This document shows, piece by piece, positions 46,201-48,859 of a DNA stretch of 64,000 nucleotides (position 1 is its first letter; each line of letters opens with the position of its first letter). The notes under the pieces are model-generated. The model was not told the DNA's origin and did not search any database. It saw only the letters and a list, made by a program, of their open reading frames with translations. Position numbers and translations under genes: made by a program. The stretch is from Scolanthus callimorphus (lineage: Eukaryota > Cnidaria > Anthozoa > Actiniaria > Edwardsiidae): the NCBI GenBank assembly GCA_033964015.1, contig CM066925.1:1377199-1441198 (forward strand), read 5' to 3'.

Positions 46201-47187
46201 ATCCCCATTTGAGCGAGAAACACCAAGAAAAAGTCGCTTTTTGGGATATTGCGCGAAAACAAGATTGGGCACCCCCATTTTTTATTTTACCATTTTGAAA
46301 AGACTATCATTCCCCTGTTATAAAAAAAGTTTAAAGAAATTTCCACGACAAGTTTTTGAGCTATCGTCATAAAAAGCCCCAAAACGAGACACCAAAGACT
46401 CTCGAATTATCACGAGCGGTGCGCACATTTTTGCACATTTTCAAGAGTAGCGACAACACACATAGAAAATTAAACATTCTAATGTTCGTCCTAGGTAGTG
46501 AGGAATCCAACAGTTCTGTTAAAACTTGCAAGCGAACTGGATTGCTTCATTAGTGAGCGTTTTATCACAATTTTCTTGTTTCACGTATTCCTTCACAAAA
46601 TAGCCCTCAGACACTAAAAATGGGGTATGTTTGCGCCATCACAGTTTCTAAACGAGCATGGGCACCCCCTCTTTTTATTTCATATTTTCATTCCTTCTAT
46701 ACTAAATAGTAAATAGACAAATTAAGAAAAAAATTCTACGACAAGTTTTATTTCAGGGGAATTACCTTAATAGGTGGCCGCTTTATAGAGGTACCACTGT
46801 AGTATGTATCACATTGACACCTCCATATTGACCGCGGCTGTGGTGGTAAATGCTGCGGGATAATGATGATAATGTTCATTTGTTATTTTAGCTTGTAGTT
46901 GCTACCGTACTTCATACCGATCATTCCTCTTCAGTCTCTACAATCCTTATGGCTACAGTCCAAGAAAGATCACGCTCATGAGATGGCGCCATTATGCTGT
47001 TTACTGCTACTATAATTACGGACCGACATTTGGTGGTGGTCACGATCTTTGCATCCACAACTACGCGTCCAGCAATCGAAACTCTTATCAAAACAGAGGT
47101 CATACATATTATAACCCTGGATTCTATTTCGCTGGCTCTTATAATTTCAGTCCAAATGACGTGGAAGTGTTTTATGAAACTACATAA
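1023..47187 (+). CDS. Multi-domain secreted lectin gene (H-lectin, Kazal, C-type lectin, EGF, TLDc), 5' partial, 18 exons
   Basis: Joined exons: 1023-1232, 1745-1912, 4258-4371, 4564-4692, 5023-5119, 6917-7135, 7313-7689, 8346-8513, 9107-9217, 9615-9731, 10193-10283, 10569-10741, 13512-13716, 21155-21277, 40572-40688, 41368-41496, 42660-42902 and 46892-47187. Every junction has AG/GT borders and compatible phases, and the sum is 3087 nt (1028 residues plus stop). Residues 1-239 hold three H-type lectin domains, 240-312 a Kazal module, 313-600 three H-type lectin domains, 601-726 a C-type lectin domain, 727-849 three calcium-binding EGF domains and 850-1028 a TLDc domain. All are extracellular families, so the product is probably secreted or surface-bound and binds glycans; that role is inferred. 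The signal peptide is not in the window. The only break is an in-frame TAA at 8373-8375 (codon 448), so this copy may be a pseudogene or a null allele. No close named homologue is recognised. Confidence 0.88.
1233..1744 (+). other. Intron without recognised features
   Basis: Intron between the first two visible lectin exons. It is AT-rich; I see no repeat or reading frame worth naming. Confidence 0.6.
1745..1912 (+). CDS. Exon: H-type lectin domain 2 (main part)
   Basis: Residues 71-126, 56 codons, phase 0-0. Hallmarks are PRVFLTL, a Trp in HFIWAK, the core SFDICLHE and [10 protein letters not shown]. Acceptor TTATTTTGCAG and donor GTG/GTAAGT are both strong. It has exactly the same length (168 nt) and the same phases as exon 8346-8513, its counterpart in the second lectin block. 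The domain is completed by VWIAFDA at the start of the next exon. Confidence 0.85.
2560..2625 (-). repeat. Degenerate tRNA-like (SINE-type) fragment
   Basis: On the minus strand this reads a box-A-like TGGTAAGGTCTTGGG followed by a box-B-like GAGTTCAAACCC. That is the internal promoter layout of tRNA genes and tRNA-derived SINEs. It is not a convincing functional tRNA. It sits in the 1913-4257 intron, whose remaining left part (1913-2559) shows nothing recognisable. Confidence 0.4.
3403..3685 (+). mobile_element. tRNA-derived SINE, first type
   Basis: The tRNA-like head has GTGGCGTAGCG (box A) and GGGTTCGAGGCCC (box B). The body contains GGGACGTTAAAGAACC, which is also present in the second SINE type at 3841 and 37008. 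The heads differ between the two types but the core is shared. Confidence 0.65.
3841..4235 (+). mobile_element. tRNA-derived SINE, second type, full-length
   Basis: The head carries GGTTAGCGCAGTGGTAGAGC (box A) and GAGTTCAAACCCC (box B). The body has GGACGTTAAACCG and GGGACGTTAAAGAACC, and the element ends in an (AAAT)n tail of about eight units just before the lectin exon at 4258. A second copy is at 37008-37406. Confidence 0.85.
4258..4371 (+). CDS. Exon: junction of H-type lectin domains 2 and 3
   Basis: Residues 127-164, phase 0-0. VWIAFDA closes domain 2, and a linker with HVTFDFKAP ending in Cys-Lys opens domain 3. Acceptor TTATTAG, donor AAG/GTAATA. It lies 22 bases after the AAAT tail of a SINE (3841-4235), so the acceptor survived a close insertion. 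The counterpart in the second block is exon 9107-9217. Confidence 0.83.
4564..4692 (+). CDS. Exon: H-type lectin domain 3 (first half)
   Basis: Residues 165-207, phase 0-0. [16 protein letters not shown] is the typical opening strand pair of an H-type lectin domain (V-x-F, F-x-x-P-P-x-V), followed by a His/Ser-rich loop and ISVWAE. Acceptor CCTTCTCAG, donor GAG/GTTAGT. It matches exon 9615-9731. Confidence 0.88.
5023..5119 (+). CDS. Exon: H-type lectin domain 3 (second half)
   Basis: Residues 208-239, phase 0-1. [12 protein letters not shown] corresponds to the S/G-F-x-x-C core and NYIAIGG to the final strand. Acceptor is a strong TTTTTTTACAG; donor GAG/GTAGGT. The phase-1 exit closes the first lectin block and allows symmetric phase-1 modules to follow. 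Confidence 0.83.
5286..6442. mobile_element. TIR element carrying a Penelope-type nuclease fragment
   Basis: Short inverted termini AGTATAGGAGG (5286) and CCTCCTATACT (6432-6442) bound a 1.16-kb element. The left part holds imperfect repeats around CCCCACCCCCTAC and TCAAGACACAA. The interior 6040-6195 encodes part of a Penelope GIY-YIG region (separate entry). The left terminus recurs at 21347, so this is a family. No transposase frame is seen. Confidence 0.5.
6040..6195 (+). pseudogene. Fragment of a Penelope-like GIY-YIG protein
   Basis: Two frames with a shift between them read [11 protein letters not shown] and then [15 protein letters not shown]. This is the cysteine-rich linker and the first strand of the GIY-YIG endonuclease of Penelope-like elements; compare [11 protein letters not shown] in the copy at 18541-20095. 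The rest of the element is absent. Confidence 0.6.
6443..6785. mobile_element. MITE with ATATAATAA-type end
   Basis: It starts AACTACTTACTAACTGAGCG and ends with the block TACTATCGTTGCCATATAAT that recurs at 26745, 28220 and 29385. It is non-coding and belongs to the family seen in the large complex at 26680-29940. Confidence 0.45.
6917..7135 (+). CDS. Exon: follistatin/agrin-type Kazal module
   Basis: A single 219-nt exon, phase 1-1, residues 240-312. It opens [15 protein letters not shown], a FOLN-like cysteine-rich hook. The Kazal part runs from [14 protein letters not shown] through [11 protein letters not shown] to HPGSC. Ten cysteines fit the follistatin-Kazal layout seen in agrin, follistatin and SPARC relatives. 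Kazal modules can inhibit serine proteases, but many matrix copies are structural, and I cannot tell which applies here. It sits between two homologous lectin blocks as a spacer cassette. Confidence 0.9.
7313..7689 (+). CDS. Exon: H-type lectin domain 4 (complete, with linker)
   Basis: Residues 313-438, phase 1-0, a long exon of 377 nt. After a Ser/Thr-rich linker it carries [19 protein letters not shown], then [19 protein letters not shown] and VDWFAYQG: a whole H-type lectin domain in one exon. The tail [11 protein letters not shown] matches the tail of exon 1023-1232. In the first block the same domain is split by an intron before VHNP; here that intron is absent. Acceptor AAAACACAG, donor AGG/GTAAGA. 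Confidence 0.87.
7690..8345 (+). other. Intron without recognised features
   Basis: AT-rich intron between the domain 4 and domain 5 exons. I see no repeat structure, RNA or coding signal. Confidence 0.6.
8346..8513 (+). CDS. Exon with in-frame stop: H-type lectin domain 5
   Basis: Codons 439-494, 168 nt, phase 0-0, the counterpart of exon 1745-1912. KFRARPTV is followed directly by TAA (8373-8375), then VTAEHLS and, downstream, FKICLRE and [10 protein letters not shown]. The paralogous exon has F-L-T after P-R-V at this point, so a hydrophobic codon such as TTA probably became TAA by one substitution. Both splice sites (CTCCCAG; GTG/GTAAAT) and the whole downstream frame are intact. Skipping the exon would keep the frame, because its length is a multiple of three and both ends are phase 0. 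Confidence 0.82.
9032..9058 (+). repeat. Poly-C tract
   Basis: An almost uninterrupted run of about 25 C residues in the intron before exon 9107. Such tracts often mis-assemble, so the length is uncertain. Similar runs occur near 20456, 23226, 24556 (as G) and 25464. Confidence 0.9.
9107..9217 (+). CDS. Exon: junction of H-type lectin domains 5 and 6
   Basis: Codons 495-531, phase 0-0. NWMAFDE completes domain 5 and the rest, ending GAFCK, opens domain 6. It aligns with exon 4258-4371, which also ends Cys-Lys. Acceptor TTCTTCTTCAG, donor AAG/GTATTA. A long poly-C tract (about 9032-9058) lies 50 bases upstream in the intron. Confidence 0.84.
9615..9731 (+). CDS. Exon: H-type lectin domain 6 (first half)
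   Basis: Codons 532-570, phase 0-0. It includes [15 protein letters not shown] and NAVSTWVE, matching the PPVLLM and ISVWAE segments of exon 4564-4692. Acceptor TTATCTCAG, donor GAG/GTGAGT. Confidence 0.85.
9732..10192 (+). other. Intron without recognised features
   Basis: AT-rich intron separating the two halves of H-type lectin domain 6. Nothing recognisable. Confidence 0.6.
10193..10283 (+). CDS. Exon: H-type lectin domain 6 (second half)
   Basis: Codons 571-600, phase 0-1. [12 protein letters not shown] is the core strand and VSYLLLFG the last strand. It matches exon 5023-5119 in role and phase and closes the second lectin block. Acceptor TACATTCCAG, donor TCG/GTGAGA. Confidence 0.85.
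10569..10741 (+). CDS. Exon: C-type lectin domain (first half)
   Basis: Codons 601-658, phase 1-0. The start [14 protein letters not shown] gives the extra N-terminal Cys pair of long-form C-type lectin domains. [18 protein letters not shown] is the alpha-1/Cys/beta-2 segment, followed by the E-E-N-x-Y-L helix. Acceptor ATAACTAG, donor AAG/GTACGA. A TIR element begins within about ten bases of this donor. Confidence 0.9.
10776..11170. mobile_element. Hairpin MITE, arms about 195 bp
   Basis: A long imperfect palindrome centred at 10980/10981 on GGACGGGCATCGATGCCCGT. Its outer ends read ATATATAATAGTTA and the complement. It is non-coding and followed by a short AAAT-rich stretch near 11168-11186. 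Confidence 0.7.
11310..12207. mobile_element. TIR element (GTAGCAGGGAC ends)
   Basis: GTAGCAGGGAC at 11312 is matched by GTCCCTGCTAC at 12194-12204, with partial similarity continuing inward to GCATGC. The element is about 0.9 kb with no supported coding region. Confidence 0.45.
12260..12870 (-). repeat. Interspersed repeat, inverted copy of 58590-59220
   Basis: It is similar over hundreds of bases, in the opposite orientation, to 58590-59220. Shared blocks include GTGGGCGTGTTT, GGGACAAAGCCGCCATCGC and CCCACAGAAACTAAAAAAGA. Within each copy one sub-block is repeated. Open frames inside are not conserved and I do not treat them as genes. Confidence 0.6.
13512..13716 (+). CDS. Exon: C-type lectin domain (second half)
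   Basis: Codons 659-726, phase 0-1. [34 protein letters not shown] and YTCAK reproduce the canonical order. The W-N-D calcium-site motif is present. The long-loop tripeptide reads Q-P-N, a hybrid of the E-P-N (mannose-type) and Q-P-D (galactose-type) triads, so calcium-dependent sugar binding is plausible but its specificity cannot be read off. Acceptor TTTTTATCAG, donor AAAG/GTGCTC. Confidence 0.92.
16204..18330. mobile_element. Foldback element with 812-bp inverted arms
   Basis: The left arm 16204-17016 and right arm 17519-18330 are near-perfect inverted copies, both starting GAGCGCCTGTCTGTAAATAT-like at the outside. The 502-bp centre (17017-17518) carries imperfect direct copies of part of the arm (around ATTTATGCCGAATCTATCC). 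No transposase frame. The outer motif resembles the TTAAGAGCGGCTGCCTGTAA end of the repeat at 21541. Confidence 0.82.
18486..18528 (-). ncRNA. Hammerhead-like core in Penelope terminal repeat (candidate)
   Basis: On the minus strand, AGTAC and GTACT can pair (stem I). CTGAAGA is followed by the GGCTGG/CCAGCC hairpin (stem II), then GAAATATT. This order matches a hammerhead ribozyme with a minimal, self-complementary stem III (ATAT), as reported for Penelope elements. One extra A sits before stem II. The other copy (20231-20273, plus strand) has lost the G of GAAA. Confidence 0.35.
18541..20095 (+). pseudogene. Penelope-like RT/GIY-YIG polyprotein, broken
   Basis: It opens with [20 protein letters not shown], a conserved Penelope RT segment, shifts frame near 18610, and continues with [14 protein letters not shown]. 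The catalytic core (A-M-G-T and the Y-x-D-D box) is missing, because FSFNEQ runs straight into PTDKHQHLL. Next come a Cys-rich linker and the GIY-YIG nuclease part ([27 protein letters not shown]). A MITE then interrupts the frame, and the typical tail ([18 protein letters not shown]) is found beyond it. It cannot encode a working reverse transcriptase. Confidence 0.88.
19731..19982. mobile_element. TA-flanked MITE inside the Penelope element
   Basis: The ends GAGCAGTTTTCACATGACTG and the near complement CAGTCATGTGAAATCCGCTC are flanked by TA on both sides (19729-19730, 19983-19984), as in Tc1/mariner-type elements. A 125-bp relative is at 22596-22720. The Penelope reading frame continues in phase on the far side, so the insertion is later than the Penelope copy. 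Confidence 0.8.
21155..21277 (+). CDS. Exon: calcium-binding EGF domain 1
   Basis: A 123-nt phase 1-1 exon. [12 protein letters not shown] has the D-x-D-E-C calcium-binding start; [10 protein letters not shown] has the aromatic/Gly turn and [10 protein letters not shown] completes six cysteines. It is isolated by about 7.4 kb of nested transposons upstream and 19.3 kb downstream, yet both splice sites are intact (ACCTAG; ACGG/GTACGT). Confidence 0.92.
21347..21540 (+). repeat. Terminal piece related to element 5286-6442
   Basis: It begins AGTATAGGAGGGACCGAATT, close to the left end of the element at 5286, then shows GTCACGTCAG repeats and GGGTATCAGGCTACCTACAG, a motif repeated at 37592-37795. 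No inverted partner end was found nearby. Confidence 0.4.
21541..22210 (-). repeat. Interspersed repeat R1, uninterrupted copy
   Basis: This is the reverse complement of sequence found in pieces at 31312-31883, 35117-35137 and 36866-36945. One end reads TTAAGAGCGGCTGCCTGTAA. It has no coding capacity. It serves as an empty-site reference for two insertions in the other copy. Confidence 0.75.
22596..22720. mobile_element. TA-flanked MITE, 125 bp
   Basis: GAGCGGATTTCAGATGACTG and the near complement ending AAAACCGCTC are flanked by TA (22594-22595 and 22721-22722). Same family as 19731-19982. Confidence 0.7.
22871..23253. mobile_element. G-rich TIR MITE
   Basis: The TIRs of about 55 bp include GGACTCCAATATTTTTGGG and GGGTGCTCGTCG, with complements near 23195-23253. 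The interior repeats GGTACCTTTTAGGG and a small palindrome around AAATACGAGAGAAAAT. A related partial copy is at 42005-42289. Confidence 0.6.
23520..23625 (-). repeat. tRNA-like fragment (possible SINE)
   Basis: The minus strand contains GGCTCGGTGTTAAGGCGCTG, like a tRNA box A, followed by GACTCCCACCGC and GTCCAGGATC. Box B is poor. Probably a decayed SINE rather than a gene. Confidence 0.3.
23660..23985 (+). repeat. Degenerate minisatellite (AACACTAGTGGGAAGTGG)
   Basis: About ten or more imperfect units built around GGGAACACTAGTGGGAAG, alternating between CTAGTG and CTAGTT variants. The period varies from roughly 23 to 35 bp. Confidence 0.8.
25680..26010 (+). pseudogene. Fragment of a transposon-associated protein
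   Basis: The frame includes [39 protein letters not shown] and [11 protein letters not shown]. This pattern (V-F-x-P-Y-I, then V-V-W-D-x-Y, then L-K-x-x-x-R-E-x-R) resembles a protein segment widespread among repetitive loci in cnidarians, which I recall only as uncharacterised. It stops with no conserved continuation, so I treat it as a remnant. Confidence 0.45.
27743..27890. mobile_element. Hairpin MITE, copy 1
   Basis: A near-perfect 148-bp palindrome. The ends are AACAACTTACTAACC and GGTTAGTAAGTAGTT; the arms contain GGGCATTACGTGAAATATCA. The loop is near TCGCTATCGCTCGG. Confidence 0.75.
28239..28384. mobile_element. Hairpin MITE, copy 2 (opposite orientation)
   Basis: Same palindrome as 27743-27890 but reversed relative to it, with the same end sequences and TACGTGAAATATCAAAC arms. 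Confidence 0.75.
29779..29926. mobile_element. Hairpin MITE, copy 3
   Basis: Almost identical to 27743-27890 in sequence and orientation. The flanking 300 bases are also copied from the 27350-27740 region, so this copy moved as part of a larger duplicated unit. Confidence 0.75.
30351..30490. mobile_element. Hairpin MITE of a different family
   Basis: A 140-bp near-perfect palindrome with ends ACTTAATGACTGC and GCAGTCATTAAGT. The arms contain CGAGGGAAACAGCGAGTTTT. The centre is near 30420. Confidence 0.8.
31884..32130 (+). mobile_element. ATAG-flanked element, short form
   Basis: A 247-bp unit from TGTAATATTCCTCCCTG to ATGGAGTTTGC, with ATAG on both sides (31880-31883, 32131-32134). It shares its first about 57 and last about 115 bases with the longer unit that follows. 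The middle includes CATCAACCCGATTCAACTCG, which appears inverted near the end of the long unit. Confidence 0.7.
32408..32500 (+). repeat. Short tandem repeat CCAAACCTTATCT
   Basis: Six or so units of a 13-bp motif (CCAAACCTTATCT) and variants. Confidence 0.85.
32540..33545 (+). repeat. Direct duplication, about 695 bp apart
   Basis: The segment at 32540-32860, with GGGAACCCCTCCAGA, GTGACATGCAACAACCATAA and CCTGCAGGAGTTACTCACCC, is repeated with few changes at 33236-33545. Each copy contains GATCGGGAACCCC and its inverted counterpart GGGGTTCCCGACCAGG. Confidence 0.8.
32925..34290 (+). repeat. 50-bp minisatellite
   Basis: Units of 50 bp contain AACCTCACAGGTATTTCATA followed by TTCAAGCCCCACAGGCAAAT. 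Divergent copies lie at 32925-33150; from about 33800 to 34280 there are roughly ten nearly identical head-to-tail units. The homogeneous block suggests recent expansion or unequal exchange. Confidence 0.92.
34300..34980 (+). other. Non-coding part of the ATAG element
   Basis: Unique-looking sequence with a local repeat (a motif near TTTGACAAACCATCC at 34475 resembles TTTACCAAACCATCC at 34666). I found no supported gene. Confidence 0.5.
35138..36865 (+). mobile_element. Helentron-like non-autonomous element, copy A
   Basis: It starts with GCGGAACTCC and a GC hairpin, and ends GGAGTTCCGC, a TTTAGGCATTGCCTAAA hairpin, then TCTATATAT. Inverted sub-terminal repeats plus a 3' hairpin and insertion at a T/T site are the Helitron-2 (Helentron) layout. 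The uninterrupted R1 copy shows the insertion added no obvious target duplication. Internal tandem duplications occur at 35540-35830 (about 147 bp) and 36416-36545 (about 65 bp). No Rep/helicase is encoded. Confidence 0.65.
37008..37406 (+). mobile_element. tRNA-derived SINE, second type, copy 2
   Basis: Very similar to 3841-4235: the same tRNA-like head (AGCGCAGTGGTAGAGCGCCG, GAGTTCAAACCC) and the same GACGTTAAAGAACC core. Its tail differs, with GAGCGCTATATAAGCACGG resembling LINE-type 3' ends. Confidence 0.85.
37411..37795 (+). repeat. Two short tandem repeat types
   Basis: Three 24-bp units of GTAGCACCGGAAGTGGTTTA at 37411-37482. Then four or so longer imperfect units containing GGGTATCAGG(C/T)TACC and AGTTATGTGG to 37795. 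The latter motif is also at 21473. Confidence 0.75.
37796..38195 (+). other. Intron sequence without recognised features
   Basis: I see nothing beyond AT-rich sequence here. Confidence 0.5.
38196..38400 (+). repeat. 27-bp minisatellite, GGA-rich
   Basis: About seven units of AGGAGGAGGAGGACTATTCT with GTAAGG. Any reading frames here are products of the repeat. Confidence 0.92.
38430..38580 (+). repeat. GC-rich imperfect tandem repeat
   Basis: Variants of GCGGGCGCTACGGGCGTCTC and TGCGGGCGCTCTGCG repeated several times. Overlapping frames are low-complexity and unsupported as genes. Confidence 0.7.
38933..40316. mobile_element. TIR DNA element (GGCCCCGGTTGTTC ends)
   Basis: The ends GGCCCCGGTTGTTCAAAAGC (38933) and the exact complement to 40316 are followed inward by GATTAA-rich blocks (AACCCAGAGTTA, AACCCGGATTAA) on both sides. 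It is 1.4 kb with no transposase found. The target duplication is not clear. Confidence 0.75.
40572..40688 (+). CDS. Exon: calcium-binding EGF domain 2
   Basis: A 117-nt phase 1-1 exon. [10 protein letters not shown] begins the domain, with [10 protein letters not shown] and [10 protein letters not shown] completing six cysteines and the calcium-binding consensus. Acceptor CTCTTCAG, donor TCAG/GTACGC. Confidence 0.93.
41368..41496 (+). CDS. Exon: calcium-binding EGF domain 3
   Basis: A 129-nt phase 1-1 exon. [22 protein letters not shown] and [10 protein letters not shown] give a complete calcium-binding EGF domain. Acceptor CTTATCAG, donor GGAC/GTAAGT. The split codon joins directly to the TLDc exon at 42660. 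Confidence 0.93.
41553..41985. mobile_element. TIR element (TCTCGTATCCAGAGCC ends)
   Basis: TCTCGTATCCAGAGCC at 41553 and GGCTCTGGATACGAGA at 41970-41985 are exact inverted ends. A related element (41673-41892) is inserted within it. Both sit in the intron before the TLDc exons. Confidence 0.7.
41673..41892. mobile_element. MULE-like MITE, 9-bp TSD TATGAAAGC
   Basis: The 220-bp element from CATTCTCGTATCCAGAG to CTCTGGGTAAGAGAATG is flanked by TATGAAAGC at 41664-41672 and 41893-41901. A 9-bp duplication is typical of Mutator-like elements. Its ends resemble those of the surrounding element, so a relative inserted into a relative. Confidence 0.75.
42005..42289. mobile_element. G-rich TIR MITE, truncated copy
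   Basis: Shares GTTAGAGGTCCGTTCTAGCA, AAATACGAGAGAAAAT and GGGGTAAAATCGAAAGTTCC with 22871-23253 but lacks most of the left end. Confidence 0.6.
42660..42902 (+). CDS. Exon: TLDc domain (N-terminal half)
   Basis: Codons 850-930, phase 1-1. [32 protein letters not shown] and [11 protein letters not shown] are diagnostic of TLDc, in the extracellular form found fused to EGF domains in cnidarians. Intracellular TLDc proteins such as OXR1 act in oxidative-stress resistance; the role of secreted versions is not established. Acceptor TTTTTTTCAG, donor GCAT/GTATGT. Confidence 0.9.
43141..43398. mobile_element. TIR MITE (CAGCTGTTTCAGGTA ends)
   Basis: CAGCTGTTTCAGGTA at 43141 and TACCTGAAACAGCTG ending at 43398 are perfect inverted ends. 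258 bp, non-coding. No clear target duplication. Confidence 0.75.
43587..45262 (+). pseudogene. Decayed LINE reverse-transcriptase
   Basis: A series of frame-shifted pieces in one order: a pre-RT region (43587, [20 protein letters not shown]); the RT start (44180, [17 protein letters not shown]); [20 protein letters not shown] with VDFKK (44490); [20 protein letters not shown] (44600); and the C-terminal part (44880, [34 protein letters not shown]). That is the usual order in non-LTR retrotransposons. The region that should hold the catalytic Y-x-D-D is deleted between about 44805 and 44858. Confidence 0.8.
45409..46799. mobile_element. TA-flanked TIR element, Tc1/mariner-like, non-autonomous
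   Basis: The ends CAGTGGTACCTCTATTAAGC (45409) and GGTACCACTG (46799) are flanked by TA (45407-45408, 46800-46801). GGCCGCTT recurs in both TIRs. It contains a hairpin element near 45476-45620. No transposase is encoded. It ends about 90 bases before the last lectin exon. Confidence 0.72.
45476..45640. repeat. Hairpin repeat, same family as 61735-61880
   Basis: The arms contain TTTGTGTTATCTGCC and GGCGGATAACACAAA, with TGAGCATGATAGTGAGA and TCTCATTATCATGC further out. The right flank CGAATTCAATAATTG is also found at 61865. Confidence 0.7.
46892..47187 (+). CDS. Terminal exon: TLDc domain (C-terminal half) and stop
   Basis: Codons 931-1028 plus TAA at 47185-47187. Features: [30 protein letters not shown] and [12 protein letters not shown] at the C-terminus. 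The G-P-x-F-G-G-G-H-D-L motif and the acidic-aromatic end are typical of cnidarian secreted TLDc proteins. Acceptor TGTTATTTTAG. No transmembrane segment or GPI signal follows, consistent with a secreted product. Confidence 0.92.
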
Positions 47188-47544
47188 GTTTGATTAGAGT
47201 TCAAATCAAATGCTTCATGTTTAAAACATTTTTTTCTTTTTGAACCGTTGCTAGGGAAAATTGTCCTGTAATTCGTTCACGAAAATCTTTGAAATTTTTC
47301 ACGACTAACTTCAGACGGATTTTTGTGATGTCTACACATTTACATTTCAACTAGCTCCATACCCACAGACTCACGTATGCTTTTTCCGATCCGATAAAAA
47401 AGTAAGGAAATAGCGACAAAAAAATGTGTCCCTCGAACTCTGTTTTTGGAAATAACATTTTTGTTTTTCGCTAGTTTGCAAAATCCATATGTGACCTTTT
47501 GGAAAACCTCCGTATATTGGATATGTTATCGAAAACGAAAAACT

Positions 47545-48044
47545 CAGACGAGTTTTCCGTCTCTAGTGTGAATACGGCTAATTTGCCTTGTGTTATAGAG
47601 TACGATGACGAGCCTGCTTTTTGCATTACCCATATTTACACTAGAGACGGAAAACTCGTCTGAGACGAGTGTTTCGTCAGAAAAAGTTCATTTCTTATGT
47701 CAATTCTACTCAAACACTTGCTTGTTATCTGTCTAAACTTTCTTCTTCACAAAACTTATTTTCGCGTGATCACAGAAAAACAGGGAACCATATTCAAGGC
47801 GAGAAACTCGTCTCAAACGAGTTTTCCGTCTCTAGTGTGAATACAGCTATTATTAGCCGTATTCACACTAGAGACGGAAAACTTCTGAAACGAGTTTTTT
47901 GTCCGGACGGAAAACTCATCTTAGTGTGAAACCCGGACGAGACGGATTTTTGACGGGAAATCGTCAGAGGTATATCAGACGGAAAGCTCGTCAAACGAAA
48001 AACCCGTCATGACGAGATTTCCGTTCTCTAGTGTGAATACGGCT
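47545..48044. mobile_element. Array of MITEs with CACTAGAGACGG ends
   Basis: One right end (to 47579) and two complete copies (47635-47845 and 47855-48044) have inverted ends of the type GTATTCACACTAGAGACGG. The interiors are rich in GACGAG and TTTTCCGTC. They lie in or just after the 3' UTR region of the lectin gene. Confidence 0.7.
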
Positions 48045-48161
48045 ATTTTTGACAGAAATTTGCAGTCAAAAAATTGGACTATCCTTAAAAAAACAGGTTG
48101 GTGGTTTCGGGTCATCCCCCTAAAGTACCATTGTTTTGACCTCTCCCTTAGTAGATGCTTA

Positions 48162-48463
48162 CAGGGGCGTAGCCAGGGGGGGGGGGTTCCAGGGGTTCCG
48201 GAACCCCCCCTCTCCCGCAGCGGAAACCCCCCTCGCCTCTGTTCTGGACCGACTTATTACTAAAATTCGGTAAATATTAATAGACAACAAATAAAAGCTC
48301 CAATAAAATGTAGCAAATTTCTTCAAACGCTAGTTTTTTCCCGAGATCAATATTTTTGGCTGGGTTTCCTGTGGCGAGAACCCAAAAACGTCCGATTTAT
48401 GTGGAGTTTTTTATTTTTTGAATTTTGGAACCCCCCCTCTCATAAGTGCTGGCTACGCCCCTG
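48162..48463. mobile_element. TIR MITE CAGGGGCGTAGCCAGG, TSD GCTTA
   Basis: Inverted ends CAGGGGCGTAGCCAG and CTGGCTACGCCCCTG, with GCTTA at 48157-48161 and 48464-48468. G/C-rich strings flank a short AT-rich centre. The 5-bp duplication is the same length as for the 13998-21005 element. Confidence 0.75.
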
Positions 48464-48598
48464 GCTTAATAGATATGTCCTAGTTTTCATCTTGCATGAT
48501 TATGTATTGCTCTGTTTTGCTGTTTTAGAATGTTTATGTAAATTAGTGGAAATTGAGTAAAAACTAATACTGTAAAATGCTTGGCTAAGCAAGGCTTA

Positions 48599-48604
48599 AA
48601 TAAA
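48599..48604 (+). promoter_or_regulatory. Possible polyadenylation signal AATAAA
   Basis: An AATAAA hexamer about 1.4 kb after the lectin gene's stop codon. I saw no convincing AATAAA closer than this outside transposable elements. MITEs lie between it and the stop, so a shorter 3' UTR with a variant signal is equally possible. Confidence 0.2.
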
Positions 48605-48740
48605 GTTGCGAAGTCCACACCCTCTACTCAATGATATTTTTAAAGTACCGGATACTTTTTTAACTAAAGCAAGATTTAGATGCTAGCCTCGTATGTTTAA
48701 AACTTACTGAGAGTGTCGAAGTAAATTACTTCCAAACGAA

Positions 48741-48846
48741 ACAGCACAAGCCGCGGAACTTCCGATGAAGTTCAAACAGCACAAGCCGCGGAACTTCCGA
48801 TGAAGTTCAAACAGCACAAGCCGCGGAACTTCCGATGAAGTTCCGC
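48741..48846 (+). repeat. 35-bp tandem repeat, three copies
   Basis: Three head-to-tail units of ACAGCACAAGCCGCGGAACT followed by TCCGATGAAGTTCAA; the last is slightly changed at its end. Confidence 0.92.
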
Positions 48847-48859
48847 CCAGGTAACAGGT

